Notes: generated by a model from the sequence alone, not told the origin. Shown: positions 52,944 through 62,474, counted from the stretch's first letter. The stretch is DNA of 64,000 bases from Paenibacillus sp. USDA918EY (GCF_009870825.1 NZ_WTWY01000005.1:310001-374000); one strand, 5' to 3'. A program made the numbers and translations.

Positions 52944-53123
52944 TTTTGAGTTTTTTACTTCCCTTTCACTTTATTTACTTTTTTCAGGATTTTGCAAAAA
53001 TTCGATTGCGGCCGCTTCCGGATACAATATATAGATGAACGAAACCATGTCGCTCTATATATTGCTGTTTGAAAGTCGCTCTTTGGATTTTTCCGTAATC
53101 CTTTTTTGAATGACTGGGTTCCG

Positions 53124-54476
53124 TTATCCCCGTCTCTCGGTTGAGCTGCGGTATTCCTGCGGAGAAATCCCCGTCTTCTTTTTGAAAAAGGTCGTAAAAT
53201 AGGACTGCGAATCAAACCCGATGCGGGCGGCGATTTCGTTCAGCTTCAGGTTGGTGTGCATCATGAGGTGCACGGCCGCCTCCAGCTTTTTCGACTGGAT
53301 GTAGTCCAGCAAATTTTGTCCCGTCATCTGTTTGTAATAGCGCGACAGGTAGGACGGATTAAAATGCACCTTTTCCGCGATCGCCGTCAGGGACACGTCA
53401 CCCGCCAGATGATTTTGGACATAGCTTTGAATTTGCCCGATGACCCACGATTTCATGTCTTCCTGCTTCATTTGCTCCGGATCGTCCAAAACCTCCTGAT
53501 GCCTGTTCGCGTTTTCGATATCGATCACGATCATGTTCTGGCCGAGCGAAGCCCTGGATTTCAGAACCCCGAGCAGCGTTTCATACTGGTTAAGAATCGT
53601 AGTCCAGCTCTCGCCTAACTCCCCGGAAATGCCAAAAGAGACGGACGCGCCGAGCAGGCTCTCGCATTCGTTTTGAACCAGCTCCAAAATCCCTTTCATA
53701 TATGCCGTGAATCCTCTCCAACAAGACCCCTCCGGTTCAGGCGGCAAAAAACGGGCGAGCAGTTCTTCCCTTGGCTGGAGCAGCCAAACGAGGATCCCCT
53801 CCTCTATAACGGAAGGCTCGCAGGCAATCGATTCCGGCAGGTAATTGCCGAAGGCCCTTTGCACCGAAACGATCGCTTCCTTCCTGTTCGCGTCCTCCGG
53901 ACCGTCCACGGTGCCCATGACAAAAAATGCCGGTTCTGTCGCGTTAATCCGAAAGTTCAGCTCCTCATACCTTGGCTCGGACAGCAAAACGGAAGCGGTC
54001 TCTCCGCGCAAAATCCTGCCTACCAGCTCGTTTCTGAGCACGGGGGCGGCGATTTGAAAATGCATTTTCGCTTTTTCCTCCTGAATTCTGCGGCGGTTCT
54101 CCTCGTCAAGCTTAAGGCATGCATCTTTCACGGCACGAAAGATCGGCTCAATCCCTTCGGTTTTCAAGATGTAATTGTCCGCTCGTTTGCGCAGCGCCTC
54201 CTGAACGTAGTCGAATTCGCTGTATCCGGTCAAAAAGATGATTCGGCAGTGCGGCCAATAATAGACGATATCGTCGACCAGCTGCAGTCCGCTTTTCTGG
54301 GGCATTCGGATGTCGCTGACGAGGATGTCGAGCTTCATTTTTTTTGCGGTTTTCAGCGCTTCCGCAGCCGAGTAGGCTTTGCATACATCCAATTCGAATT
54401 CGGTGTTCTCCTGAAAAAGCTGAATCAATCCATTGACGATGACCGGCTCGTCGTCCACGATTAACAATCGGTACAT
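53124..54476 (-). CDS. Response regulator with AraC-type HTH (YesN-like)
   Basis: This 450-aa protein has a receiver domain (LLIVDDEPVIVNG, phosphoacceptor Asp55 in LVSDIRMP). A middle region follows, then two AraC-type helix-turn-helix motifs at the C-terminus (VSLTAIAEKVHFNPSYLSRYYKQMTGQ, LNEIAARIGFDSQSYFTTFFKKKTG). With the kinase gene it overlaps by 16 bases, it forms a YesMN pair that most likely activates the adjacent sugar-import operon. Confidence 0.94.
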   Translation of the reverse strand: MYRLLIVDDEPVIVNGLIQLFQENTEFELDVCKAYSAAEALKTAKKMKLDILVSDIRMPQKSGLQLVDDIVYYWPHCRIIFLTGYSEFDYVQEALRKRADNYILKTEGIEPIFRAVKDACLKLDEENRRRIQEEKAKMHFQIAAPVLRNELVGRILRGETASVLLSEPRYEELNFRINATEPAFFVMGTVDGPEDANRKEAIVSVQRAFGNYLPESIACEPSVIEEGILVWLLQPREELLARFLPPEPEGSCWRGFTAYMKGILELVQNECESLLGASVSFGISGELGESWTTILNQYETLLGVLKSRASLGQNMIVIDIENANRHQEVLDDPEQMKQEDMKSWVIGQIQSYVQNHLAGDVSLTAIAEKVHFNPSYLSRYYKQMTGQNLLDYIQSKKLEAAVHLMMHTNLKLNEIAARIGFDSQSYFTTFFKKKTGISPQEYRSSTERRG

Positions 54477-56221
54477 GCTGCCGCCTCCTTCATGCTTTCG
54501 AGAATAATGATCAGATCTATTTTTAAGCCGCCATGCCTGCTTCGCGTGACCGTTAAGCCGCTTTCCGGCCCGTATTTAAGCCTTAAACGGTTATTGACGT
54601 TGATCAACCCCGTATTTTCGATCGTTTTTGAATCCACGGCAAGCTTGCCGCTCAATTGCCCGATCATTTCATCGGTGGCCAGATTTCCGTTATCTTCGAC
54701 CGAGACGCGTAGTTTCCCTTCCCCGTACTCCGTGCTTATAAACACCTTCCCTTCCATCATGCCGTCTTCAAATGCATGCTCGAACACGTTTTCCACGATC
54801 GGCTGGATGATCAGCCGCGGCACCGTAATCGAAGGCGGAATTTCCGTCTCCTCGTCGTATGCAAAAGACACCCTGTTGGAAAACCGGATGCACTGAATAT
54901 CGCAATAATCGAGCGCGTGCCGGTATTCCTTGTAGAACGGAACCTCGTCGGCCCCGCTTCTCGTAATGTACTGATAATAGCTGCCGAGCCTTTGGGACAG
55001 CTCCGCGGCGCTGTCGGCGTCCCCCACTTTGCACATCATATAAATATTAAAAAAGCTGTTGTACAAAAAATGCGGATTGATTTGGGACTGAAGCTGCTTC
55101 AATTGGGAATGCTGAAGAGCAATTTTTTGCTCGTAGTTTTCCTCGATCGAATTTTTGAGCCGGCGCGCCATCTTGTTGAAACTGTTAAACACGTAATGGA
55201 ATTCGTCTTTCGTCTTCGATTCGATCGTGATGTTGAGATTGTCGGTTTCGATCATATGAAAGGCTTTGACCAGCTTCGACAACGGCCGGTGAATCATCAC
55301 GTTGACGGAAAACGAATAGAGGATCATCACGATGATCGCGATAATGAACAGCGTATAAAACCAGGTAATAAATTGGCTTAACGGACGGGTAAGCTCATTT
55401 TGGTTCACGTACATAATCATCGACAAGTGGAGCGAACCGACGTTGCTGCGGGTAATGAAATAATTGACTCCATGCGCTTTTTTGATTTGCGGCCGATCCG
55501 GGTTTGCGTTTTCCTCATCCGTCAGCTTCAAAATTTCCGTGGATTCGTCGGTTTGTTTCGCCGTCGTCAGCATCGTCCCGAATTCTTTGCTCCCGAGCAG
55601 CACCTCGGATTCCGGGTATAATTTCGCGATTTCATTTAACGCCTGCAGCAGCATCGGCCTGGAAATTTCGATGTAAGTCACAATGCTGTTGTTGTTTGCG
55701 CTTTCAATCAGGAATATCCGGTTGCCGCTAAGGTAAAAGGACGGCTTCGGCGTGATTTTGAGCAGCGACGTGATTTGCATCATTTCATCGTTGGGCGTGC
55801 CCGTAACTCCCGAACTCATCGAAATGGTTTTTGCCACGGATTCGACGTATACCCCGCTGTTCACCACATATTCGCTGGAGGCCATCAGCGTGGAGAGACG
55901 ATCCCTGACCTGGTCGATCAGCTCCACCTCCTCGTAATCTTCCAGCAGGCTTCCGCGAAAGCTGAGCTTTTGCAAATCCTTGTCATTGATCAGCTGCAGC
56001 TGCAAATTCCGAATGAAATACAGCTCTTTGTCGAGCTGTTTGGAATAAAAGGACGCCCCTGCCTGAGAGGAATTCAAAATCGCGCTTTTCGTCACGGACA
56101 TGCCCTTGTAATTCAACCAAATGTTCATGGAAATGAGGGGAAGCAAAAATAAAATAAAAACGATGACGATTTTTTGATAAACATACCATTTGGACGCCTT
56201 TCCCGCCGCCTGCAGCTTCAT
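54461..56221 (-). CDS. Sensor histidine kinase (YesM-like)
   Basis: This 586-aa membrane kinase has one N-terminal membrane segment and an extracellular sensor of about 250 residues. A second membrane segment (residues 285-310) and a HAMP domain follow. The His_kinase core has phosphoacceptor His in QSQINPHFLYNSFFNIY and an ATPase part ending GLINVNNRLRLKYGPESGL. It pairs with the YesN-like regulator and probably senses an extracellular sugar. Confidence 0.94.
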   Translation of the reverse strand: MKLQAAGKASKWYVYQKIVIVFILFLLPLISMNIWLNYKGMSVTKSAILNSSQAGASFYSKQLDKELYFIRNLQLQLINDKDLQKLSFRGSLLEDYEEVELIDQVRDRLSTLMASSEYVVNSGVYVESVAKTISMSSGVTGTPNDEMMQITSLLKITPKPSFYLSGNRIFLIESANNNSIVTYIEISRPMLLQALNEIAKLYPESEVLLGSKEFGTMLTTAKQTDESTEILKLTDEENANPDRPQIKKAHGVNYFITRSNVGSLHLSMIMYVNQNELTRPLSQFITWFYTLFIIAIIVMILYSFSVNVMIHRPLSKLVKAFHMIETDNLNITIESKTKDEFHYVFNSFNKMARRLKNSIEENYEQKIALQHSQLKQLQSQINPHFLYNSFFNIYMMCKVGDADSAAELSQRLGSYYQYITRSGADEVPFYKEYRHALDYCDIQCIRFSNRVSFAYDEETEIPPSITVPRLIIQPIVENVFEHAFEDGMMEGKVFISTEYGEGKLRVSVEDNGNLATDEMIGQLSGKLAVDSKTIENTGLINVNNRLRLKYGPESGLTVTRSRHGGLKIDLIIILESMKEAAACTDC

Positions 56222-56282
56222 AAGTACCTCCCGCGAGTGCTAAGATCATGAAATCTCGTATGCTTTTAGTATAATGATTCAC

Positions 56283-56314
56283 AAAAAAAGAACCATCCTT
56301 TTGGATGATTCTTT
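56283..56314 (-). terminator. Terminator of the DinB-like gene
   Basis: AAAGAATCATCC-AAAA-GGATGGTTCTTTTTTT on the minus strand. Confidence 0.8.
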
Positions 56315-56353
56315 CCGAACGAGCATGACTCGCATTTTTCGCAAACCGACGCA

Positions 56354-56860
56354 TTATTCCTTTAAATACAAAAAATACATAAAATCGGTCATCACGGAAG
56401 CATGCCCCGTCTGCCGCAGCATCGTCGAAATGTTGCCTTTGTGGTATGTACCGTGCGTGACGATTTGCATCACGATTTCGGCCAAGGTCGTTTCGCGGAT
56501 GCCCGCGTAAGGATTGTTCAGCGTGATACGCTTCTCCAGATCTTCCTGTTCACGAAGGAAACGGGAGCATTCCCTGGACAGACGTTTAAATTTTTCTTCC
56601 AATTCAAGCAGCGGTGCGTTTTCAAGCTCATCCTTATTTGCCCAGGACAATCGCATTGCCTCCTCCAGCTCCGTTCCTTGCAGCGTTCGGAACCAAACCG
56701 TGTCAACGATGTAAATATGGGCGATCGTCTTGGCGATGGACGGAAAACTGCTGGCAATCTCTTTTCGGTACAACGCCTCCGGAATTTCCTTCAGACGGTC
56801 GATGATCCGGGAAATTTCCCACACGTGATAATCGTACATTTCAATGGCTGGATGCGTCAT
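56354..56860 (-). CDS. DinB-family protein
   Basis: This roughly 168-aa four-helix bundle protein of the DinB/YfiT fold has the metal-binding histidines in YDYHVWEISRI (His near residue 12), SIAKTIAHIYIVDTVWF and VTHGTYHKGNISTMLRQTG. Members are thought to be thiol-dependent or metal-dependent transferases induced by damage. ATG 56860 fits AGGAGG; ATG 56866 abuts it. Confidence 0.88.
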   Translation of the reverse strand: MTHPAIEMYDYHVWEISRIIDRLKEIPEALYRKEIASSFPSIAKTIAHIYIVDTVWFRTLQGTELEEAMRLSWANKDELENAPLLELEEKFKRLSRECSRFLREQEDLEKRITLNNPYAGIRETTLAEIVMQIVTHGTYHKGNISTMLRQTGHASVMTDFMYFLYLKE

Positions 56861-56952
56861 TTTCATCTCCTCCTTTGACTTGAATTCATCTTATCACCTA
56901 ATCCATGACAGCACCCTGTCATATATTCATGAAATGTTATGGAATGCGAATT

Positions 56953-57894
56953 TTACTTTTGCGTGATCCGGTCATGCGGAAGGCAGGCATGCACGCCCTT
57001 CACCCCGTTGACGATTTGGGTGATTCGAAGATCGATCGCGGTGCTGCCCAATGCCATCGCTTGAACCCGGTTCAGCCCGTATAAATCCCCCATTAAATCA
57101 AGCATGCCGTCCAAGGCTTGCACCGTCGCTTCGTTCAAATCCTCATGGAAGCCGAACGTAATCCAGCCGGCAGGCGTGTTCGCCCGCGGATATTTTAATC
57201 GGACGTCCTCCAAAAGCTGAAGCCTCACCTCCACCTCGTCCATCGGGCATTCGATCGCCTGGCAGCTTACTTCCCCGTCCCCTTGCGCCGCATGTCCGTC
57301 GCCGATGGCCAAATAGGCCCCGTCAACCGGAACAGGCAGATACAGCGTGCTACCGCTAACCAACTCCTTGCAATCGATATTGCCTCCGCAAAAGCGGGGC
57401 GGCCAAGTCGAATGAACCCCGGTGTCCTCCGGCGGCATCCCGATCACGCCCATAAAAGGACGAAGCGGAGCCGTATAAGTTTTTCCGCCGATGCGGCAGG
57501 TTCCCGTCATCTTTACTTGATCCAGAGTCCAGTCCAAAGTAATCTCCCGGAAATCGGTTAAATGCAATTGTTGATTTTGCCAGTTCGGGTATTGCCCGGC
57601 TGACGTAAAACCGTAGCTGCCTGGAATGATCCGCTCAAAGTGGATCGCAAGGGTCATTCCCTGCTTGGCGTTTTCCACGTAAATGGGGCCGAACAAGGCA
57701 TGCCCTCCGTCCAGTTTTTCTCTTCTTGCAAAAGGCTTTTTTCGGTCGGTATAAGCCGCCCCCAAGCCCCAAGCCGCATCCGGGACGCTAAAACAGACGG
57801 AATCTCCGGAAGATACGGCAAGCAGCGGCGGAACCTCTTTCGTCAAACTCCCGATGAGCGCTTCCTTGGACAAATCAATCTTATGCAAAGCCAT
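56953..57894 (-). CDS. Acetamidase/formamidase family enzyme
   Basis: This 313-aa FmdA/AmdA-family amidase hydrolyses short amides such as formamide or acetamide. Family blocks are GMTLAIHFERIIPGSYGFTS, RPFMGVIGMPPE, RFCGGNIDCKELVSGSTLYLPVPVDGAYLAIGDGHAAQGDGEVSCQAIECPMD and a C-terminal NRVQAMALGSTAIDLRITQIVNG. GGAGG precedes the ATG. It lies 103 bases downstream of the HTH/F1-beta-like gene on the same strand and is its likely partner. Confidence 0.92.
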   Translation of the reverse strand: MALHKIDLSKEALIGSLTKEVPPLLAVSSGDSVCFSVPDAAWGLGAAYTDRKKPFARREKLDGGHALFGPIYVENAKQGMTLAIHFERIIPGSYGFTSAGQYPNWQNQQLHLTDFREITLDWTLDQVKMTGTCRIGGKTYTAPLRPFMGVIGMPPEDTGVHSTWPPRFCGGNIDCKELVSGSTLYLPVPVDGAYLAIGDGHAAQGDGEVSCQAIECPMDEVEVRLQLLEDVRLKYPRANTPAGWITFGFHEDLNEATVQALDGMLDLMGDLYGLNRVQAMALGSTAIDLRITQIVNGVKGVHACLPHDRITQK

Positions 57895-57997
57895 AAAACC
57901 TCGCCTCCAATGAAGCTGGGTTTGATATCTCCGGGGTCACCCGAACTACCGTTATGTCGAATGATTCAAACCAACCGTGATTTAAAAAGTACCGACC

Positions 57998-59053
57998 CTA
58001 CGCCTTTGCCATGAGGCGTCCCGTAAAATGGATGTCCTTAACCGGAACGTGATCGGCTCCGCCCTCCAAAATGATCCTCACATCCTCCAATGTGTCCCGG
58101 AGAGGAATCCATTCCGCTTTTTTCCGGGTATACGGCTCGGCGATGTAAAAAGGTTGGGATAAATACGCCTCCAGCCGCTCCCCCCGCTTGAACAGGACTC
58201 TTTCGGATTCCGGGAGCTTTTCTTCGCCCCGAAAATGGAACAAAGGTCTTAAATCGCGGTAACGGCGCATTAATTTTTTGGCCTGTTGTTGGATGGATAA
58301 ATGCAGCGGCTCTAACTGTCCTCCCTCCAGCATAACCGAAGTGGACGCAACGGGATCGATGGCCGGAAAAAGCCCCCTTGTCGTCAATTCCGCATCAAAA
58401 CGCAAAAACGTATCCAGCGGGCCAAAGGGAAGCTCTTCATCAACCGATTCACCGCTAACGTCAACCAAAATCGTCGTGACCGGGCGAATGCCGGCCGACT
58501 TCAGTTGTTCTTCGAGGTCGAACAACTCACCGGACAACACCATGGCGCGATCGGCTCCTAAGATGACATCCCTGCTTTTGGCATATTGAAGAATCCGCTC
58601 ATACGTTTCTGCGGCTGTATCACATACGGCTTCCGCTTCATGAAACAACTCTTCGATGCCTTTCGTATGTTCTGCAGGCTTCCAAAACACGGTTGCATAA
58701 TCCATTGTTTTGAACCTGTGCATGAGCTCCGTCAGCAATGCCAGCTGCCCGACGTTTTGGCGGGCCACCAGCCCGATGCTGCCGCCTTTGACCAAGGGAG
58801 CCAATAAATCAAGCACCTTGATTCCCGTTTCGAGCATGCCCAGCGGATTGCCGCGAATGATCAATTCATCCATGGTACATCCGGCAAGGGACGCAAGCGC
58901 CGCAAGCGTGCGAACCTCCGCCCTCCCGACAGGTATTTTTCCTGTACAAAGATTGGATACCGTTGCAGGCCTTAATCCTGCCGAGCGGGCCGCGACCGTT
59001 AAATTCGGAATTCTGGCGCGCAGCAGGGAAACGTTCAGATGCAGTTCTTCCAT
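57998..59053 (-). CDS. HTH domain fused to a degenerate F1-ATPase beta-like domain
   Basis: This 351-aa protein starts with a DNA-binding HTH of the XRE type (residues 16-68, PNLTVAARSAGLRPATVSNLC...). It then follows the F1-ATPase beta subunit in order: ETGIKVLDLLAPLVKGG (75-91), VARQNVGQL in place of the P-loop GGAGVGKT (96-104), DVILGADRAM at the Walker B position (162-171), TTRGLFPAIDPVASTSVML (224-242) and LSQPFYIAEPYT with IPLRDTLED (298-324). The P-loop Gly/Lys/Thr and the GER catalytic Glu are gone. The beta-barrel domain is replaced by the HTH. It probably binds DNA and perhaps nucleotide without hydrolysis. GGGAGG precedes the ATG. Confidence 0.85.
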   Translation of the reverse strand: MEELHLNVSLLRARIPNLTVAARSAGLRPATVSNLCTGKIPVGRAEVRTLAALASLAGCTMDELIIRGNPLGMLETGIKVLDLLAPLVKGGSIGLVARQNVGQLALLTELMHRFKTMDYATVFWKPAEHTKGIEELFHEAEAVCDTAAETYERILQYAKSRDVILGADRAMVLSGELFDLEEQLKSAGIRPVTTILVDVSGESVDEELPFGPLDTFLRFDAELTTRGLFPAIDPVASTSVMLEGGQLEPLHLSIQQQAKKLMRRYRDLRPLFHFRGEEKLPESERVLFKRGERLEAYLSQPFYIAEPYTRKKAEWIPLRDTLEDVRIILEGGADHVPVKDIHFTGRLMAKA

Positions 59054-59151
59054 AACTTCCCACCTCCCAGTTTTGATTTATACAGTAATTTATTTTCGTT
59101 CAAAAGTAAATATGTTTCTTTGGGATTCATACGAAAGAAAAATTTGCAAAC

Positions 59152-59179
59152 AAAAAAACCGCTCCATCGAGCAGTTTTT
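59152..59179 (-). terminator. Terminator of the 33-residue peptide gene
   Basis: GCTC-GATG-GAGC with an A-rich flank is followed by TTTTTTTG on the minus strand. Confidence 0.7.
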
Positions 59180-59259
59180 CGAAATGAGCTACATGAAGTT
59201 TCTGTCTTCCACCCACCACCGGATCGCATGGGCTAAGATTTTGCCAACCCACTAGAAAG

Positions 59260-59361
59260 CTATCGGTTTTTGAACACAAATCGCAGCAAACCTATAACCG
59301 ATAGAACAACGACCGCTATAAATATAAACGCAACAATAACGCTTGGCCAGTTTATAGTCAT
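59260..59361 (-). CDS. Small membrane peptide, 33 residues
   Basis: MTINWPSVIVAFIFIAVVVL then a basic tail (RFVFKNR). One hydrophobic span fills the peptide. GGGGG lies nine bases before the ATG and a terminator follows the stop, which argues that it is real. The function is unknown. Confidence 0.55.
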   Translation of the reverse strand: MTINWPSVIVAFIFIAVVVLSVIGLLRFVFKNR

Positions 59362-59565
59362 CCAAAGGGTCCCCCATTCTACAAGTCATTCCCTGTTTAT
59401 ATAACACAACGATCGGATAAAAAGTTATGGTCGAGAGTTCCGCGCAACTATTTTTCTATGACCCGAATGACAAGAAAACAAGCTTTTGATAACCTTCATT
59501 CCCCCACGCAACTCTTCCAATAGCGCAATAGGATAGATTATCCGACAAAAGAGGTGGTGGAATCG

Positions 59566-60276
59566 TTGAACATTTTTCATAGATCATGCGTACGATCAAG
59601 GCCGGGAAAACCCCGCTTAAACAGCGTAGGATGGATCTCCGCCAACTGGAGCGGTTACGCCGTGTCCGGACGGTCCAAGTCCTTTCGTCGCATATCCGCA
59701 AAATGGATCGTCCCTGTTGTGAGGTCCAGCTCGCACACTACTTATTCATCCGCTTGGATCGGGATTGACGGTTTCGGCAATACGAGCCTGATTCAAGTGG
59801 GAACCGGACATGACTTCGTAAACGGAAAAGCCCGCTACTATGCATGGTGGGAAATCCTGCCTGCGGTTATGACGCCGATCCCTTACCCCGTCCATCCGGG
59901 CGACCGGATTCAAGCCGTCATTTCGAAAATCAGAGGTTCGACCTGGCTTATTTATTTGCGGAACGCATCCCAAAACTGGACGTTCCGTACGACAAAACGT
60001 TACACCGGGCCGCAGTCTTCCGCGGAATGGATCGTCGAGGCGCCGCAGGTGGGGTCCACCATATCCGGGTTGGCCCGTATTTCAACCGTCCGCTTTTCCA
60101 GCTGCCGCTTGAATGGCCGCAGTCCAAAACTGACGACCGCCGAGCTTGGCATCATGCTTCAGGGAGAACACATTACGTCGGTTCCGACCGCCCCTAACCG
60201 CAGGGGAGACGTTTTTCAGGTCAAAAACACCGTAGGGCGTTCTTTGGGCGATGCCGCCTTGCCCAAAAGCTCGTAG
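59566..60276 (+). CDS. G1-family glutamic peptidase-like protein
   Basis: This roughly 236-aa protein matches the G1 (eqolisin) fold. SSAWIGIDGFGNTSLIQVG carries the catalytic Gln in SLIQVG. Segments YYAWWEILPA and PVHPGDRIQAVI follow, and SSAEWIVEAP holds the catalytic Glu. These acid-active peptidases are known from fungi, with bacterial relatives in Paenibacillus and others. No signal peptide is seen, which is odd for a secreted protease. TTG 59566 fits AGAGGTGG; GTG 59554 and 59557 lie within it. Confidence 0.8.
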   Translation: MNIFHRSCVRSRPGKPRLNSVGWISANWSGYAVSGRSKSFRRISAKWIVPVVRSSSHTTYSSAWIGIDGFGNTSLIQVGTGHDFVNGKARYYAWWEILPAVMTPIPYPVHPGDRIQAVISKIRGSTWLIYLRNASQNWTFRTTKRYTGPQSSAEWIVEAPQVGSTISGLARISTVRFSSCRLNGRSPKLTTAELGIMLQGEHITSVPTAPNRRGDVFQVKNTVGRSLGDAALPKSS

Positions 60277-60313
60277 TTTCTCTTGGCATGCTTGCCCGGT
60301 TGCAGGGTGAAAA

Positions 60314-60360
60314 ACGTAAAAAGCCGGCTTACGTTTTATGTAAGCTGGTCTTTATTGGTT
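60314..60360 (+). terminator. Terminator after the G1 peptidase gene
   Basis: AGCCGGCTTAC pairs with GTAAGCTGGT (wobble pairs included), followed by CTTTATT. Confidence 0.65.
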
Positions 60361-60396
60361 TGGCTTGATTTTAAGCCTCGCAAGGGCCGGATTCCC

Positions 60397-61284
60397 CTAC
60401 CCCTTCCTCGTCTGCGAGGGGGTCAAGCCTATATACCTCTTATACATCTTCGTAAAATAGTTCGGATTCTCGCAGCCCACTTTCGCCGCGATATCCGTCA
60501 CCGAATCGTTGGTGGCAAGAAGCAGTCGCCTTGCTTCCTTCATTCGGCACGTATTGACGTATTCGATAAACGTAAGGCCGGTGAGCCGCTTGAACAGCTT
60601 GCAAAAATAATAAGGATTGAGATTGACCCGTCCGGCTGCTTGCTCGACGGTCATTTTTTCGGCAAAATTCGCGTCGACGTATTGGATGAGCTCTTTAAAA
60701 CGTTCCCGATTGGGAAAATAAACGGTTTCCGGCCGAAACTCTTGCGGATCGGGCATGTGAAGACGGGCAAGCAGCGAAAACAACAGGTGCAGCTTGGATT
60801 TTACGATCAATGGATAGGCAGGCGGTTTGGCGGCGAGCTCTCCGATGATGTCGTGCAGGAGCGGCATGCAGCTGGAGTCGGTTTCCTCCCGTTCCGACAG
60901 TTTAACCGGAAATTGACGCCTTCCTTCCAAATAGGGCGCGACAAATTGGATATGCAGCGGATCATGAAGCCATTCCCGAAACAGGGATGCGTTCACGACG
61001 ACGCAATCGTAATGGACGTCTCCCTTCGCAAGCGAGTAGCCGACGTGCAGGCTGCCTCCGGGAATGAGCGCCACTTCTCCCTCCTGCAACACGTAAGGAC
61101 GGCTGTCGATATGGAAAACGGCGTTTCCTTTTTTCATCACCAAAAATTCAAAATGCTCATGCCAGTGCAAATACAGAACGCATTCTCCGGCAGGCACGGA
61201 CATGCAGCGATTTTGAAACAGTTGAAACGGATAGGCGCTGTTTTCGAGCAGCGTATTTTCCCAAAGCTCCTTCGGGTGGGTCAT
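60397..61284 (-). CDS. AraC-family regulator with cupin sensor domain
   Basis: This 295-aa protein has an N-terminal cupin (YLHWHEHFEFLVMKKGNAVFHIDSRPYVLQEGEVALIPGG). Two AraC-type HTH motifs lie at the C-terminus (MTVEQAAGRVNLNPYYFCKLFKRLTG and VTDIAAKVGCENPNYFTKMYKRYIG). It is divergent from a Gfo/Idh/MocA gene and likely controls it. GGAGG precedes the ATG. Confidence 0.92.
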   Translation of the reverse strand: MTHPKELWENTLLENSAYPFQLFQNRCMSVPAGECVLYLHWHEHFEFLVMKKGNAVFHIDSRPYVLQEGEVALIPGGSLHVGYSLAKGDVHYDCVVVNASLFREWLHDPLHIQFVAPYLEGRRQFPVKLSEREETDSSCMPLLHDIIGELAAKPPAYPLIVKSKLHLLFSLLARLHMPDPQEFRPETVYFPNRERFKELIQYVDANFAEKMTVEQAAGRVNLNPYYFCKLFKRLTGLTFIEYVNTCRMKEARRLLLATNDSVTDIAAKVGCENPNYFTKMYKRYIGLTPSQTRKG

Positions 61285-61406
61285 TTGTTGCTACCTCCGC
61301 AAAATCGGACTAGTATTGCACAAGATCATGTAGAGAAATCGGAAAAAACGGCCGTTATAATGAGAGTGTTACGAATACTATAGGCCAATATAGGAGTGAT
61401 CGCAAG

Positions 61407-62462
61407 ATGACGAAAAAGCACCGGGTTGTCGTCGCGGGATGCGGCGGGATGGCGAATACGTGGGTCGATTATGTCATCGGCAGGGAAGATGGCGAAATCG
61501 TCGGGCTGGTGGATATTCATCTGGAGGCAGCGACTGCCATGGCGGAACGGAAAGGATTGTCCTGCCCTGTCTTCACGGACGTCAAAGAGGCCATTGCTTC
61601 GACCGAAGCGAATCTGGTTTTCGATGTCACCATCCCCTCCAGCCATCATCATATCGGTATCGCGGCCATGGAATCGGGCTGCGACGTGTTTGCCGAAAAA
61701 CCGCTCGCCGAGTCGATCCGGGATTGCCTCGATATCGTACAAACCTCAAATCGTTTAGGGCGCACGCATGCCGTCATGCAAAACCGCCGCTATGATCCGC
61801 GGATCCGTTCGTTCCGAAACCTGATTGCCGAAGGGACGATCGGCCGGCCGGGATTTATCGGGGCGGATTTTTTCCTTGGCCCGCATTTCGGCGGCTTCCG
61901 CGAAGCGATGGACAGCCCGCTCCTGCTGGACATGGCTATCCATACGTTTGACCAAGCCCGGTTCCTTTTGGGGGCAAACCCCGTCAGCGTATACTGCCAT
62001 GAGTCGAATCCCCCCGGTTCATGGTACGAAGGGAATGCCATGGCCGTCTGCATCTTCGAAATGTCGGACGGGTCGGTCTTCAATTACCGCGGATCGTGGT
62101 GCGCCGAGGGGGCCCCGACTTCCTGGGAAGCTTCCTGGCGGGTAACCGGCGAACGCGGGACGGCCATTTGGGACGGGCATGGCGAGCCTTTTGCCGAGGT
62201 GGTTGCGGCAGCCGACCATACGGACCGGTTTATTCGCGAGTATGAACGTATTCCCGGCAAACCGGTCGCAATGAACCATACTTTCCATCACGGCTGCCTG
62301 GACGAAATGTTTGCTGCCTTGCACGAACAACGCAAACCCGAAACCGACTGCAGCGACAATCTGTTTAGCATGGCCATGGTGCTTGCAGCCCTGGAAAGCG
62401 CTAAAACCCAAAGCAAAGTCGACATTGTAAAATGGATAAACGCGGCTCAAAGGGGAGAATGA
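61407..62462 (+). CDS. Gfo/Idh/MocA-family oxidoreductase
   Basis: This 351-aa dehydrogenase has the Rossmann fold VVVAGCGGMANTWVDY and CDVFAEKPLAESIRDCL with the catalytic Lys. A C-terminal domain of the GFO_IDH_MocA_C type holds SPLLLDMAIHTFDQARFLLGANP. AGGAG lies before the ATG. A TATAAT (61356-61361) in the divergent region may be its -10 box. It is transcribed away from the AraC gene. Confidence 0.92.
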   Translation: MTKKHRVVVAGCGGMANTWVDYVIGREDGEIVGLVDIHLEAATAMAERKGLSCPVFTDVKEAIASTEANLVFDVTIPSSHHHIGIAAMESGCDVFAEKPLAESIRDCLDIVQTSNRLGRTHAVMQNRRYDPRIRSFRNLIAEGTIGRPGFIGADFFLGPHFGGFREAMDSPLLLDMAIHTFDQARFLLGANPVSVYCHESNPPGSWYEGNAMAVCIFEMSDGSVFNYRGSWCAEGAPTSWEASWRVTGERGTAIWDGHGEPFAEVVAAADHTDRFIREYERIPGKPVAMNHTFHHGCLDEMFAALHEQRKPETDCSDNLFSMAMVLAALESAKTQSKVDIVKWINAAQRGE

Positions 62463-62474
62463 CGGTTAATGACA

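Noticed and set aside
60283..61383. A 366-codon open frame on the plus strand
   Set aside because: It is antisense to the AraC-cupin regulator, which has a ribosome site and clear domains.
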